Assembly (NCBI GenBank): GCA_963931995.1
Contig: OZ008371.1
Location: 216,375,493-216,439,492, forward strand
DNA from: Phaonia tiefii
Lineage: Eukaryota; Arthropoda; Insecta; Diptera; Muscidae
Length of the DNA stretch: 64,000 nucleotides
Reading direction: 5' to 3'
Of the stretch, positions 22,520 through 33,835 are shown piece by piece. The notes under the pieces were generated by a model that saw only the letters and a list, made by a program, of their open reading frames with translations, was not told the origin of the DNA and did not search any database. The position numbers and the translations under genes were made by a program. The first letter of the stretch is position 1. Each line of letters opens with the position of its first letter.

Positions 22520-23381
22520 CATTTGAGAGTATAGTTTGATTTCAACTGACAGCTACAGCGACTAAAAAATTGGGTGTGGAGTCGGAATTAGAATTGAAGT
22601 TTAGGAGAAGGAGTTTAGGTAATTTGCCGGGAGTCGGAGTAGGAGTTACAATACATTTCAGAAATGGATGTTAATTGTTTATCATTTTAATCGCCAGATT
22701 TTAAGTGGGTAGTTAACTATCGGATTACTTAGTCGTAATTGAAAGTTAATTAGAGGTTAACTTTGAATTTTGATTTTCAGCTAATTTCATCATTTCATTT
22801 CATCCGAAATAGCTATACAGACAGCCTTGGTATCATTGGAACATTTTTATGCTCGACTTTTTTGAAAGTAATATAAAGATAATAACTTTGTATTATTTAA
22901 AAAGGTCTTGAGCTTGAATAAATTTGTAAGTATTTTCAGCTAATGTAATGTATTGTACGATTATGGCAACGCTTGTATTCTTATTGAAATAAAAACATCT
23001 GTTTTGGGATAAATACCACAAAACATCAAACACAAATGGAATTCTGTGAAAACAAGAAAATCATAAAATCGAAGTCATTTTTACAAAAATGTATAAACAA
23101 CTCAAAGTATGTGTACAAAGGATCAGAACTGAAACATGTACAATCTTACATTTCTCATTTTGACCATCAGTAATTTGATGTTCAAAAGCATATGGTTCTA
23201 ACTGCAGGTTATCCAACCAACATTGGGTGGGTAAATCAGTATTAACCAGTGACTGAAAAACACAATTCGATGTTTAGGCACAATTTAACTAAGAAATGAA
23301 GATGACCACTGACTGAAAAACTGGTCATAAGAGACAGTACTGTTGAGCGAGGAACGTTAAACCCCGCAATTTATGCTAGCG
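22520..23381. other. Intronic, no gene; dispersed repeat piece
   Basis: 22553-22650 contains degenerate GGAGTCGGAGT-like words. 22680-22770 is the inverted counterpart of 63390-63480 (GTAATCCGATAGTTAACTAC against GTAATCCAATGGTTAACTAC), so both belong to an unnamed dispersed repeat. No coding sequence is supported. Confidence 0.5.
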
Positions 23382-23396
23382 ATGTGAGGGTTATTA

Positions 23397-26300
23397 CTTA
23401 CTTACTTACTTATCCGGTCTCGGACAACCCCGGGGGGTCAGGGACCTTACAAAACGAAGATAACATATTTCGCCAACCAGTTCGATCTTTTGCTTTATCT
23501 CTCCAGTTGGCAATACCAAGTGTACGCAGGGATTCGTCAACCTGATCCCTCCAGCGGAGTCTTGGTCTTCCTATTTTTCGTCTTCCTTCGAGTTCGGTTT
23601 CGAAAAGCCTTCGCGCTGGTTCATCTTCATCCATTCTACTGACATGGCCTAGCCAGCGCAATCGCGTTATCTTGATCCGCTTAACTATGTCAATGTCAGG
23701 ATAAAGCTCATACAGCTCATGGTTCATGCGTCGCCGATACTCGCCGTTGTGCACTATAGGGCCATAAATTTTTCGGAGTATTTTTCTCTCGAAGACTCCT
23801 ACAGATGTTTCGTCTGCTTGCGATAGGACCCAGGATTCTGCGCCATAAAGCAAGACAGGTTGAATGAGAGTCTGGTACAGCTGGACTTTTGTTACTCGAG
23901 AGAGGGCTTTATCTCTAAAGTGCTTGCTTAGCCCAAAATAACATCTATTCGCAAGCACAATTCTCCGTTTGATCTCAAGGCTGACGTTGTTGTTTTTGTT
24001 CACGGCAGATCCGAGGTATATAAATTCGTCCACTACCTCGAAGTTATAACGGTTATCAACGTTCACGCTTTGGTCTAATCGCGTGGAGGCCCTGTTCGTT
24101 GAAACCATTAATTTTGTCTTGTCCTCATTCACCGTCAGACCCACTTTTGCTGACTCCTTCTCAATTCTCGAAAAAACCGCAGTAACTTCTCTAATTGTGC
24201 GCCCAATGATATCTATATCATCAGCATACGCGAGCAGCATGTGACTTTTGCTGCTGATGGTTTTATTCATATTGACTGCAGCTTTTCTCATAATGATCTC
24301 CATTAAGATGTTAAAGAGATCGCACGATAGGGTGTCGCCTTGCCTGAGGCCTCGCTTAGTTTCGAAAGGTTCGGTAAGATCCTTACCAACTTTCACTGCG
24401 GATTTGGTGTTCGTCAAGGTCATCCTGCAAAGGCGTATGAGTTTTGCAGGAATACCAAGCTCAGACATTGCTTCATAGAGTTTCTCCCGTATCGGACTAT
24501 CGAAGGCTGCTTTATAATCGATAAATAGATGATAGGTGTCGATTTGTTTTTCGTGTGTCTTCTCCAGGATTTGGCGTAGCGTGAAAATCTGGTCAGTTGT
24601 CGATTTTCCAGGCCTAAAGCCACACTGGTATGGTCCAATCAGGTCAGCGATAATTGGTTTTAGTCTTTCGCACATTATACTTGATAGAACCTTATATGCT
24701 ATGGATAAAAGGCTTATTCCACGGTAGTTGGCACAAATACTCGGGTCACCTTTTTTAAATATGGGACATAGTACACTGAGACTCCAATCGCCGGGCATGC
24801 ATTCATCTAACCAAATTTTGCTAATGAGCTGATGCATGCACCTTATCAGCTCATCGCCGCCAGCCTTAAACAGCTCCGCCGGTAATCCATCGGCTCCTGC
24901 GGCTTTGTTGTTCTTAAGCCGGGCAATAGCTGTTCTGACCTCGTCTTGGTTAGGAGGGGGGCAATCGACGTCGTCGTCCATATTGTGATCGATTGTCCCA
25001 TCGTCATCGGATATCTCAGGTACTAGTAGCGCGGAGAAATGCTCTCTCCATATTCCCAACATGCTCTGCACATCTGCGACGAGATTTCCGTCTTTGTCTT
25101 TACAGAAGGGGGGCCCTGAACCATGTCCATTAGTTCCGTTTTTAACTTTTTGGTAGAATTTTCGGGCTTCGTTCTTCCTTCTGTATGTCTCAATTTTCTC
25201 ACTCTCGCGTTTTCTCCACTGCCGTTTCTTACGCCTAAAGAGACGGTTTACCTCCTTTCTCTTCTCCCTATACCGCTCAGTTGCAGCTCGCGTTGCAATT
25301 GACTGAAGCATTACCATACGTGCAGCGTTCTTTTCGTCATTTGCTATGCGACACTCTTCATCGTACCACGGTTTGTTGCGAAGCGGTTTTTCGAAACCAA
25401 GTACGGTTGTTGCGGCAGTTTTTATAGAGTCGGAAATGGGTTTCCACTGCGCATCAGGATCGTCATCGGGAGGGGGTGGGTTCTGTGCCAAAAGTTGCGA
25501 GAGCTTCCTTGAGTAGGCTGTGGCTACCTCTGGTAATTGCAGCTTTCCGATGTCCAGCTTCCTCTGCGTCTGGTTTCGTACGATTTTCGCTCTACTTAAT
25601 CTTGTGCGAACCTTTGCTGCTACCAGGTAGTGATCAGAATCGATGTTAGCTCCTCTGATCACTCGTACGTCCATTACACTGGATGAGTGCCTTCCATCAA
25701 TTACCACGTGATCAATTTGGTTCCTAGTTCTTTGATCAGGGGATACCCAAGTAGCCTTGTGGATGTCTTTATGCTGGAATCTTGTGCCACTGATGACCAT
25801 GTTTTTTGCCGCGGCAAAGTCAATCAGTCTCATACCGTTGTCGGAACTGTCAGCATGAAGACTGAAATTGCCAATAGTTGGATTAAACACATTCTCCCTT
25901 CCTACTTTGGCATTAAAATCTCCTAGTACAATCTTAATGTCATGGCCAGGGCAGCGGTCATACGTTTCCTCTAGGAGCTCATAGAATATGTCTTTGGCAT
26001 CATCATCTTTCTCTTCTGTCGGGGCATGCACACAAATTAGGGAAATATAAAAATATTTCGCTTTTATGCGGATTGTGGCTATTCGTTCACTCACAGGATT
26101 GAACCTAGAGACTAGATGTCGCAGTCTTTTGCCAACTACAAATCCACAACCAAATTCATGTTTTTTTTCATGGCAACTGTAGTATATATCGCAGTTTCTT
26201 TTTCTTGTGCAGCCATGTCCTGTCCATCGCATTTCCTGGATAGCGGTAATGTCAGCCTTATAACTTTCGAGGACATCTGCCAGTTGGACACTTGCACCGG

Positions 26301-26859
26301 ATCTATATAGAGTTCTTACATTCCAAGTGCATATCCGTAAATCGTGGTCCTTATAACGTTTGCGGGGGTCGTCAACAAATAGGGGTTGTTTATGTTTTCT
26401 GTTTCGTTTTTGTATTTTCACTGCCATTATGAACGGTGGCGGGAGGCAAACCCAGCCCACCGGGTTTTTGCATTTTACCTACTGCCAGGATATTTGATTG
26501 CAGCCGCCCATTATGGATCAGACGCTGACCAGGATGCGATATGTTGAACCTGGATTTTCTTCTTTTAGTTTCTATCCGCCGTTGGCCCGTATGTTTGGCT
26601 CATCCGCCTTCTAAGGACAAAAGAATATGCCCGATTGTTTGATGAGCTTCAGTGACATCAGTCACCTACTATACCTGATTTGATGCTCATTTGTTTCGCC
26701 TTCTCACTCTAGCTAGCTAACGAAGGTTTCCGAAAAGCCATTGCCCAGGACATACTGCGTGGAAGTAGTGAGCTGCTTGGACTGCCCAATGAAGGAATCA
26801 TTTCTGGCCACTCCCAAGTGAATGGCAATCAGAAACTTTCCACCTCCACGGACAGTCCC
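23397..26859 (-). mobile_element. Full-length RTE-clade non-LTR retrotransposon with 15-bp TSD
   Basis: ATGTGAGGGTTATTA is repeated at 23382-23396 and 26860-26874. Between them lies a 3463-bp element read on the minus strand: a 5' leader of about 430 bases, one long frame (endonuclease plus reverse transcriptase) and a (TAAG)n 3' tail. Almost no 3' UTR, a simple tandem tail and a single large protein are typical of RTE-type elements. A truncated copy with the same 3' end lies at 13012-13099, and a more distant one at 56945-57508. Confidence 0.93.
23410..26427 (-). CDS. RTE-type endonuclease / reverse transcriptase polyprotein
   Basis: The first in-frame ATG (26427, MAVKIQKRNRK) gives 1005 residues; the frame stays open a little upstream but without ATG. 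An APE-like endonuclease occupies roughly residues 25-275, with CTWNVRTL (near 35), QEMRWTG (near 66), VLGDFNAKVG (near 165) and IDSDHYL (near 262). A linker rich in Arg/Lys follows. The reverse transcriptase core is at about 460-800: GADGLPAELF, YRGISLLSIAYKVL, CGFRPGKSTTDQIF, LFIDYKAAFD (near 633), LRQGDTLS and LAYADDIDIIGR (near 734). The C-terminal RLRWLGHVSRMDEDEPARR and GRPRLRWRDQVDESL segments are typical of this clade. All catalytic motifs look intact and no stop or frameshift is seen, so the copy may be competent. It nicks target DNA and copies its own RNA there. The stop codon TAA is the first unit of the TAAG tail. Confidence 0.93.
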   Translation of the reverse strand: MAVKIQKRNRKHKQPLFVDDPRKRYKDHDLRICTWNVRTLYRSGASVQLADVLESYKADITAIQEMRWTGHGCTRKRNCDIYYSCHEKKHEFGCGFVVGKRLRHLVSRFNPVSERIATIRIKAKYFYISLICVHAPTEEKDDDAKDIFYELLEETYDRCPGHDIKIVLGDFNAKVGRENVFNPTIGNFSLHADSSDNGMRLIDFAAAKNMVISGTRFQHKDIHKATWVSPDQRTRNQIDHVVIDGRHSSSVMDVRVIRGANIDSDHYLVAAKVRTRLSRAKIVRNQTQRKLDIGKLQLPEVATAYSRKLSQLLAQNPPPPDDDPDAQWKPISDSIKTAATTVLGFEKPLRNKPWYDEECRIANDEKNAARMVMLQSIATRAATERYREKRKEVNRLFRRKKRQWRKRESEKIETYRRKNEARKFYQKVKNGTNGHGSGPPFCKDKDGNLVADVQSMLGIWREHFSALLVPEISDDDGTIDHNMDDDVDCPPPNQDEVRTAIARLKNNKAAGADGLPAELFKAGGDELIRCMHQLISKIWLDECMPGDWSLSVLCPIFKKGDPSICANYRGISLLSIAYKVLSSIMCERLKPIIADLIGPYQCGFRPGKSTTDQIFTLRQILEKTHEKQIDTYHLFIDYKAAFDSPIREKLYEAMSELGIPAKLIRLCRMTLTNTKSAVKVGKDLTEPFETKRGLRQGDTLSCDLFNILMEIIMRKAAVNMNKTISSKSHMLLAYADDIDIIGRTIREVTAVFSRIEKESAKVGLTVNEDKTKLMVSTNRASTRLDQSVNVDNRYNFEVVDEFIYLGSAVNKNNNVSLEIKRRIVLANRCYFGLSKHFRDKALSRVTKVQLYQTLIQPVLLYGAESWVLSQADETSVGVFERKILRKIYGPIVHNGEYRRRMNHELYELYPDIDIVKRIKITRLRWLGHVSRMDEDEPARRLFETELEGRRKIGRPRLRWRDQVDESLRTLGIANWRDKAKDRTGWRNMLSSFCKVPDPPGLSETG

Positions 26860-26874
26860 ATGTGAGGGTTATTA

Positions 26875-29800
26875 GGGTTTATAAATCAGTTAGAGTGATT
26901 TTTAAACTTGACTTTTTTTCTGCGTCGTGGTTCAGAAAAATTTATTTAAATTAGGTATATGACTGTATTGTAACCGTCTGTAGTTGTGTTATATTCTCAA
27001 TAGGTTCGAAGATAATGCAGTGGAATTTGGAAAGTAACAATATAGGTCTCCTCCCACTGTCTTGTTCTACTTAGAGATATCTCACAAACCCTATACAGTA
27101 ATTTTACTATAGGTAGTTTTTAAATTAGTACAAGTTAGACAGATACATATGTATATATATCCCGAATGATCTTGGTATATAGGTGCATCTTTTTCAGTGT
27201 ACAATCTTTTGGTGTCATCTTTGGAACTTCGAATTTCTATAGTTCACGCGGGAAAAGTCAAAATCAATTTCAATTAACAAATTCGGTGTTTCAATTAAAT
27301 TCCTCTTTGATTTAGCGACGATGAAGAAATTGATACTATCAATTCAATAAAATTATTTTATGGGGAATAGCTTAAACAAATATATTTGTTGATCCAATTA
27401 AACATTTAGTTCGCGTGGAACTACAAATAATTTAATTGATTCAATTAAAAAGTTTGTCAAATAGTGCATATAATTTTGGAAACTAATTGAATTTTTGAAA
27501 ACAAACACACTATTCTTAATTTAATACAAAAGTGATTTTTTCATTTATATATTCAGGCTTCTAATTTTAAGCATTTTGGTCAATTTAAATAAATTGCAAA
27601 ACAATTAAATCATTGTTTGCTTCAATTTTGATTCAAAATTGTATTGATTTAAAGATTTATTCTGTGTTTGTTAAAAGGGAAGTAGGGAGAAATCGTAATG
27701 GAGCGCATCTTTTCCAATTGTGGTGTAAATCTCTAGACCTTAAACCTTTACTCCTCAATAATTGAAGATCAAAACATAATAACAAGCGTACATTTTGAAT
27801 TTTGAATATTTACGAAATGTCAAAATATTTTCCATACAAATTTGAATTAGAATTTATATCGAGTTTCATTAAAACGGAGAGCTAACTGTGCTCATTGCAT
27901 TGCATTTTCAGTGCATTTTCCAGTGTTACCAAACATTACTTCTGCATGTCATACATATATTTGGCGTACAAGTACCCGAAAATTCATTAGCGTTGGCAAC
28001 CATGTATAGCGACACTGAACGACTGAGAGAATAATAATTCTTTTTGATTTCTCGTCTATTCCAACACTGAGATAATGAGAGAATATTAATACTTTTTGGT
28101 TCTCATCCTATGTTTTGACAAAATACTTGTTTGCTTCAACAAAGATATTGCTCAAATTTGTGTTTGGGATCAAACAATGGCTTAATTTTTAAATGCATTC
28201 AGTGTTATTACTCGTATTTCTGTGTGGCGTTCTGTTCAGTTAATTTAGGCCCATTTTCGATCATTTATTTTCTGTTAGAAAATTATTATGAATAATTTTC
28301 ACAGAAAACATTTAAATACGTTTGGTTCATTTGTGGAGTCGGAGTTCAGAATTTTAACACTGCGGAGTTGGGGTGGGAGTTTTTATCATTTTAGGAAAAC
28401 TCCACACCCTTCATGGAATGTTCATGGAATATTTTAAAGCGCTAGAATAGGAAGCAGGAAGTCGACGATTAGCATTTCGTGTTGTCCAAAATAGAAAATT
28501 CATTAAAGTGAAGTGAAGGGACTATTGGCGTTTTATAATAAATTGTTTTGAGTATGGACGAATCAAATAAATATAAAAAGGTTGTTGTGCCATTTTTCCT
28601 AATGAATGGTTTTTAAATTTCCCAGTTTCTAATGTGTCGAGATATTCATTACCAGATGGACCGATAAACAGGTCGCAGGTAATCCGTATGTGGTAAAGAT
28701 TTCTTACATTGGATAGGTGGAACCATTCTCCTCGATCTGATTAGAGAAATGTGAATTATATCCAAAAGTTTTAACAACAAGTCTCTTGGATTTCCCTCAA
28801 AATTAGGGAGAAAGAACATTGAACATTGGTAAGATGGTTAATAATGGCTTGCTCTGCCTGGTTTTAGGTCTGTCAATTTGTACAAATTTATACTGGATGT
28901 TGTCTGTTTAAACCAAAAACTCACTAATGAGAGAGTAAGAGATCTTACAACTGATAGAGGTAGAGATCTTACAACTGTTTACTGGCGAAAATATTCCCAA
29001 TAAGTATTTTGTTCGAACATACAAATCGTAACACTGTAGACACAGGTTGGAAATAAATTTGTATATTTTAACTATTTGATTAAATTCCAAAAAAAAAGAA
29101 ATAATTAACTAAATCAATTTATTGTTCTCTCGTAAATAAGACCAACAACAATTTTAATTCTATGTTGATTTCTACAAAGCGAACAGAAAATATGGTAAAG
29201 TTATACAAATGTTACAATTTTGCACTCTGGTTTTATGTTAAATAATTTTTTTTCTGATCAATATTTTTACCAGTTAGCCTTTGGCTTTTTTTAAGAGCTT
29301 GTCTACGGCGAGGCATTCTGGTGCCAAATTTTGCCGTCATTTCCGCTGGAATCGCATCTCCTGTTCATTCTACTCTATTCCACTGCTCGTTTATGTTAGA
29401 CCTTTACGTCCCCGCCGTTTTTTTGAATTTGTTACCGAGCCGCCGCCTGATTACGTAGAAATCAGCGTATCGGCGGCGGAGGCGTGATTCTTTTGTTTAA
29501 TCTTTCATATAATCGATCAATTTATGACATTATCTTGATTTACAACAAACGTTGCAACCACAACAATCAAACAATACAAACTACACACAACCACAATCAC
29601 AATATTGCCTAATAACAGTCAGCCTAATTTCGAAAGAATTAACACATGGAGTTAAATGCTACTTTGAATTTTGCATAACAAGAGCCAGGCGAAATTCCAC
29701 ACGCTACAACACCAACATCCAGTCCCATTCCCTAACAGGTTTCAACACACATTTCAACTAACTAGAACAACATCACGTCAAATTTCCTAAGAATTGAACA

Positions 29801-29890
29801 GCCGGGGAAATGTCCTAATAATTAGGGACCGCCACCGCCGGCTTTCCCAGGTTCCTACGCCGCCGCCGCAGCAGAAACAATCGCTGTAAA
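26875..29890. other. Intronic, no gene; AT-rich, CAATTAAA-rich patches
   Basis: 27240-27680 has many CAATTAAA/TTTAATTG words on both strands, like a decayed minisatellite. 28320-28380 repeats the GGAGTCGGAGT-like words seen at 22.6 kb. The open frame at 29281-29487 has no family signature. No supported gene. Confidence 0.5.
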
Positions 29891-29894
29891 CCTC

Positions 29895-30843
29895 TAGTTT
29901 ACTTACGCCTTTTGAAGAATCTGGGAACTTGGCGAACTGAGATTGTAGGATACGTAACTCCAGAAGTTTTCTATCGGGCTTAAGTCCGGCGACTGGCCTG
30001 GTCATTTCCTTGTTATAAATTGTTGACTGTTTAACCAGTTTTTAACGATTTTGCCCGACTGTTTTGGGCTGTTGTCATGCTGAAAAATCACTCTTTCCGT
30101 AGAAAGAGCCATTTTTTCTAAAGTATACCAGAATTGAAAGATGTTGTTGTTTTTTCATAATACCTTCAACTTAAACCGACCTACTTGCATTCTTTGTAAT
30201 ACATCCACATATCATTATGGATCCACCACCATGTCTCATGATTTGTGTTACTGCATTTGGTATTTATTGGATAGTTGATTTGGATCTTTGATCATCAGCC
30301 CATATAACCGTAAACACAAGGCGTCATTGTATTTTTTTTATTTAAAACATCTCGAATTAAATACTTTACCTTCTTCCAGCCAGCTTCAGTCCAGTTTTCG
30401 TAGACCTGGGCGAATTCTTTACGAAGCTTTATATTCTTCCCTTTCTTAGTACCCAATCTTTTGAGACTTCGACGAGCAGTCCACTCAATGGCGTCAATAT
30501 TTAACGTATTTAGTGCCGCACCTGGGTTAATTTCACTGCCACTTGTCACTAATTTTGCCAAATGACGACAAGTGCGGTCGTCAATCTTTCTGGGGCCTCC
30601 AGCAGCAGTTTTCCGTTTTTTTCATTTGAGCTTCTGGATCTTGAAAGAGTTGAAGAGAGTGCATTATTGTAACATTGGGGTTTGTTTACATAGTACGCTC
30701 TTTTAAACACATAAGTATAATTGTTGTATATGTAAGTATTCATTATCAAAGTAAAATTCAAAAAAAAAATTTTAGTTCTAAGGTAGAAATTAAAGTTTTA
30801 AACTTCCATTATAGGAAACCTGTTACAATTTTGCTCGTCACTG
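29895..30843 (-). mobile_element. Decayed Tc1-like (DD34E) transposon
   Basis: On the minus strand, a frame at 30561-30295 gives RSLKRLGTKKGKN, YENWTEAGWKKVKYLI, which match the Tc1 transposase region before the first catalytic Asp. Further down, RHGGGSIMICGCITKNASR (near 30230), then VIFQHDNSPKQSGK and PGQSPDLSPIENFW (30095-29950) give a catalytic Asp and Glu separated by 34 residues. A Trp codon has become TGA just before PGQSPD, and frameshifts break the gene. CAGTGACGAGCAAAATTGTAA at 30823-30843 (minus strand), followed by TA, looks like the 5' TIR. No matching 3' TIR was found, so the other end is truncated or diverged. Confidence 0.8.
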
Positions 30844-30845
30844 TA

Positions 30846-33835
30846 TGTTTTAAAACATATTTTGTGTGATCAAACAATATTAGGAAATAGAAAGACATAA
30901 AATACCAAATTAGTCATTATAATTTTAATTTTAATAAAAAATTATATTTAATTAACCTTTAAGTATTTATTTTAAAAAAGCTGATAGTTTTTGTGATTTG
31001 AAATGTTTGTTGTTGGTTTTTCAAATATGTATTTACATTGCGAATCAGCTGTTTACTTACAAAAGTTCTTATATCTTGTTAGTTTTTACTGGTTGTCGTT
31101 TGTGCACTTTTGTGATATTTTTTTACTGGGAGAGTAACATCTATCTTACTGGATATTTTTTACGGGAAAAGTACGCAGTCAGACCTTTTACTATAAACCT
31201 ATTTAACCTTGGCTTGGTTAATTAACTGGGCCACCAGTGTATTCTGTGGAATGGGTCTTAGACACAAATGGATGACATACAAATTAACACTATCAGGCAG
31301 ACAAGCTCGGCTGCTGCCAGCAACAGCGAATTAGAGTCTCGATGATGGAGTGAGTGGTGATGAATGGATCCCGGTTAAGTGTCATGAGAATTCGCTTGAT
31401 ACTTTTCCTGCTAAGATACAAATTTGCTTCCCATGTGATCCCACAAGAGCGCTGTTTACGGTAATTAAGTCGTACGTAAATGTTCGAGTATTAAGTACCA
31501 AGCGGTAATACAATGACGTGCACATACATATGTATGATATAATTTTACTTGGCGTCTCGCGAGTTGGCTTCATTTTGACAGGTGTTGTGTCATTTGCTGT
31601 GCTGCCTCTAGTTAGCGTAATGAGTTTGTGGCTGGATTACTCGTACTACTTAATCGCCGTCAACGACATTATCACATTCAACTTGATATTGTTGTTGTTG
31701 GTATCCAAGATGAGACTTGTAGCAAGATCATTCCCGATGGAGTGCGGGTATTTTATATTCATTTCTGTGTGATAACCCCGTATAATGGTTTGGCTAAACA
31801 AAAATTCGTATTCGAAATGTTCATGAAATGGGATGAATTTATGGATCTACTTTTCAGTGGTTTCATGACGAAATATGTGGACATTTTCGTTGGTCAATAA
31901 ATACCTCGGTACCCAATCCAATTCAGTTGATCAAATGATTCGCTTCAACGGACCAGAAGAAGCCACATTCGGTCATACAATATCGATTAAGTGTTGGAAT
32001 TAATTTATCTGTATGACGCATTTATGTTCGCATTTCTTCTTGCACAGCCCTAATTTCTTAACAATGGGGAAAGTTTTCATACCTCCCCCTCCCTGCCCCT
32101 TTCGTTGTTCAGTTGATATTTGCATATTATACACATATGGATTTTTGGCACCTGCCCATCAAAAAAGTTGAACGAGTACAAGACAGCTTACAGTACATTG
32201 GACAACAAGTGGACGGTTGCAAAGCTGGACAAGAGCTTTGTTTTATCCCGCCACATAGTATAAAGAGGTTTAAATATATTAGTTGATAATAAAAATAATG
32301 GGTTTTAGATACATACATACGTACATATTAGGGTGTTCTGTCAGTTGGTAGTCAAGTAATAACACTAAACTGACTTACGATATTTTCCCATTACATGCCA
32401 TGGATGGATAGCGGAGTGTTTGATATCAAATGAAACTGCATAAAATCTCACGCTAAGGCCTAATTTTTGAGTGGCAAATCATGTTTGATCAACGATCAAA
32501 CATAATTTAAACTCTGAATTCACTTTTTAGATTAATAGTTAATTGCTGTTTAAACAACCAAAGTTGGACATTTAAACTATGATCAAGTGACCATATGATT
32601 TTGACGGGAAAAAACATGAAGAACAAACACAAAGCTTCTTTTATTGTTAATGTAAACAATTATAACCACCATCCTAGTTTAAATAACAATAAAAACGTAT
32701 CATCATTTAATACGTAGTGCAGTTAGAACTTTATTTTAATATTTTTTATTTATTTAATATTTTTATTATTTAATATTTTGTATTTTTTTGCAAATGGCGT
32801 CAGTTTGATGCATTGTAACGATTAGCCGATAAACGTATGAATACCGGTTATTTTTCGTAGCATTTGCCACTGTTGCCACATGTTAGTAAGATTATTTGAT
32901 AAAGCACTGAAAAACTCTTTTCCTATTTAAAGTCAGATCATACTTAAATCAAAATCAACTGATTACCAATTTAAAACACCAGTCAAAAATTGCCCCTAAG
33001 TGCAGCAAATGTCAGCGATGTAAGATGTTACCTGTTTCTGGAATGTCCGCTCAGAAGTGTTTCCCTCATTTCATATGACATTTGTGTTGGATAAGTATTC
33101 AACAAATTTAATTATTTATAATGATACCTAGGTATAGACTGAATATAATTTTATTAAACTTAGTAAAAAAATTACAAAAAATTGTTTTTTCAAAGTTGTT
33201 GTTTCATGTATTTTAGAGATTTCGAAAGTGTTTCCTGTGGAAACGTGCAGAATGCACTGTATGTTACTAATGTATTAAGTTTCCGGTGCTACAATCAGTA
33301 AACAAGTCTTGCTCCAATTTGGCTTTTAAAATATTGGTTTAAATTATTTAACAATATTAGTTGTCTTTGATCCGAGTTATTTTTGTGAATGCCGTGGGTG
33401 GGATTCGAACTGACATTCGCTGGACAATCGTTTCGATGTTTGTATTTAAATGTATTTAATGACCGATATTGTTAGTCTCTATGTTAATGTATGAGAACAA
33501 ACGTTAGAAGGTCAGAAGTATTTTTCCAAGTGAAAAGTGACTGACTGGTCTGTTGTTCCAAACAAAACCAACCATTTTTCAGTTAGAAAAATGTTTCTGA
33601 CCTTGTAGTATAAACTTTTCACACATTAACGCATAAACTCACAATATCGGTAACAAAATAAATGCAACCGTATCTGACATTAGCCCGGTCATTCAAACTA
33701 CATATTTCCACAGAAAAAATGCAACACTGTGTGTTATAGAATACAGTTAACCTCAAAGCACTGCAACTATGCGAGAATGTACTAGGAAAAGAATAACAAA
33801 AAGCTTTCTGTTCTTGCGTTGGAATAATTGTAATT
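30846..33835. other. Intronic, no supported gene; small SINE end and tRNA-like relic
   Basis: TTTCCCATTACATGCCATGG near 32386 matches the 3' end of the SINE family in reverse orientation. At 33386-33470 (minus strand) a tRNA-like stretch carries the B box GTTCGAATCCC. The frame 31628-31900 (90 codons, ending MTKYVDIFVGQ) has ordinary-looking composition but no family I recognise, and no splice context that joins it to neighbours. Left uncalled. Confidence 0.45.

Noticed and set aside
31628..31900. 90-codon frame ending in MTKYVDIFVGQ, considered as an exon
   Set aside because: No acceptor or donor in a consistent phase was found, and I recognise no family. Kept only as a note.
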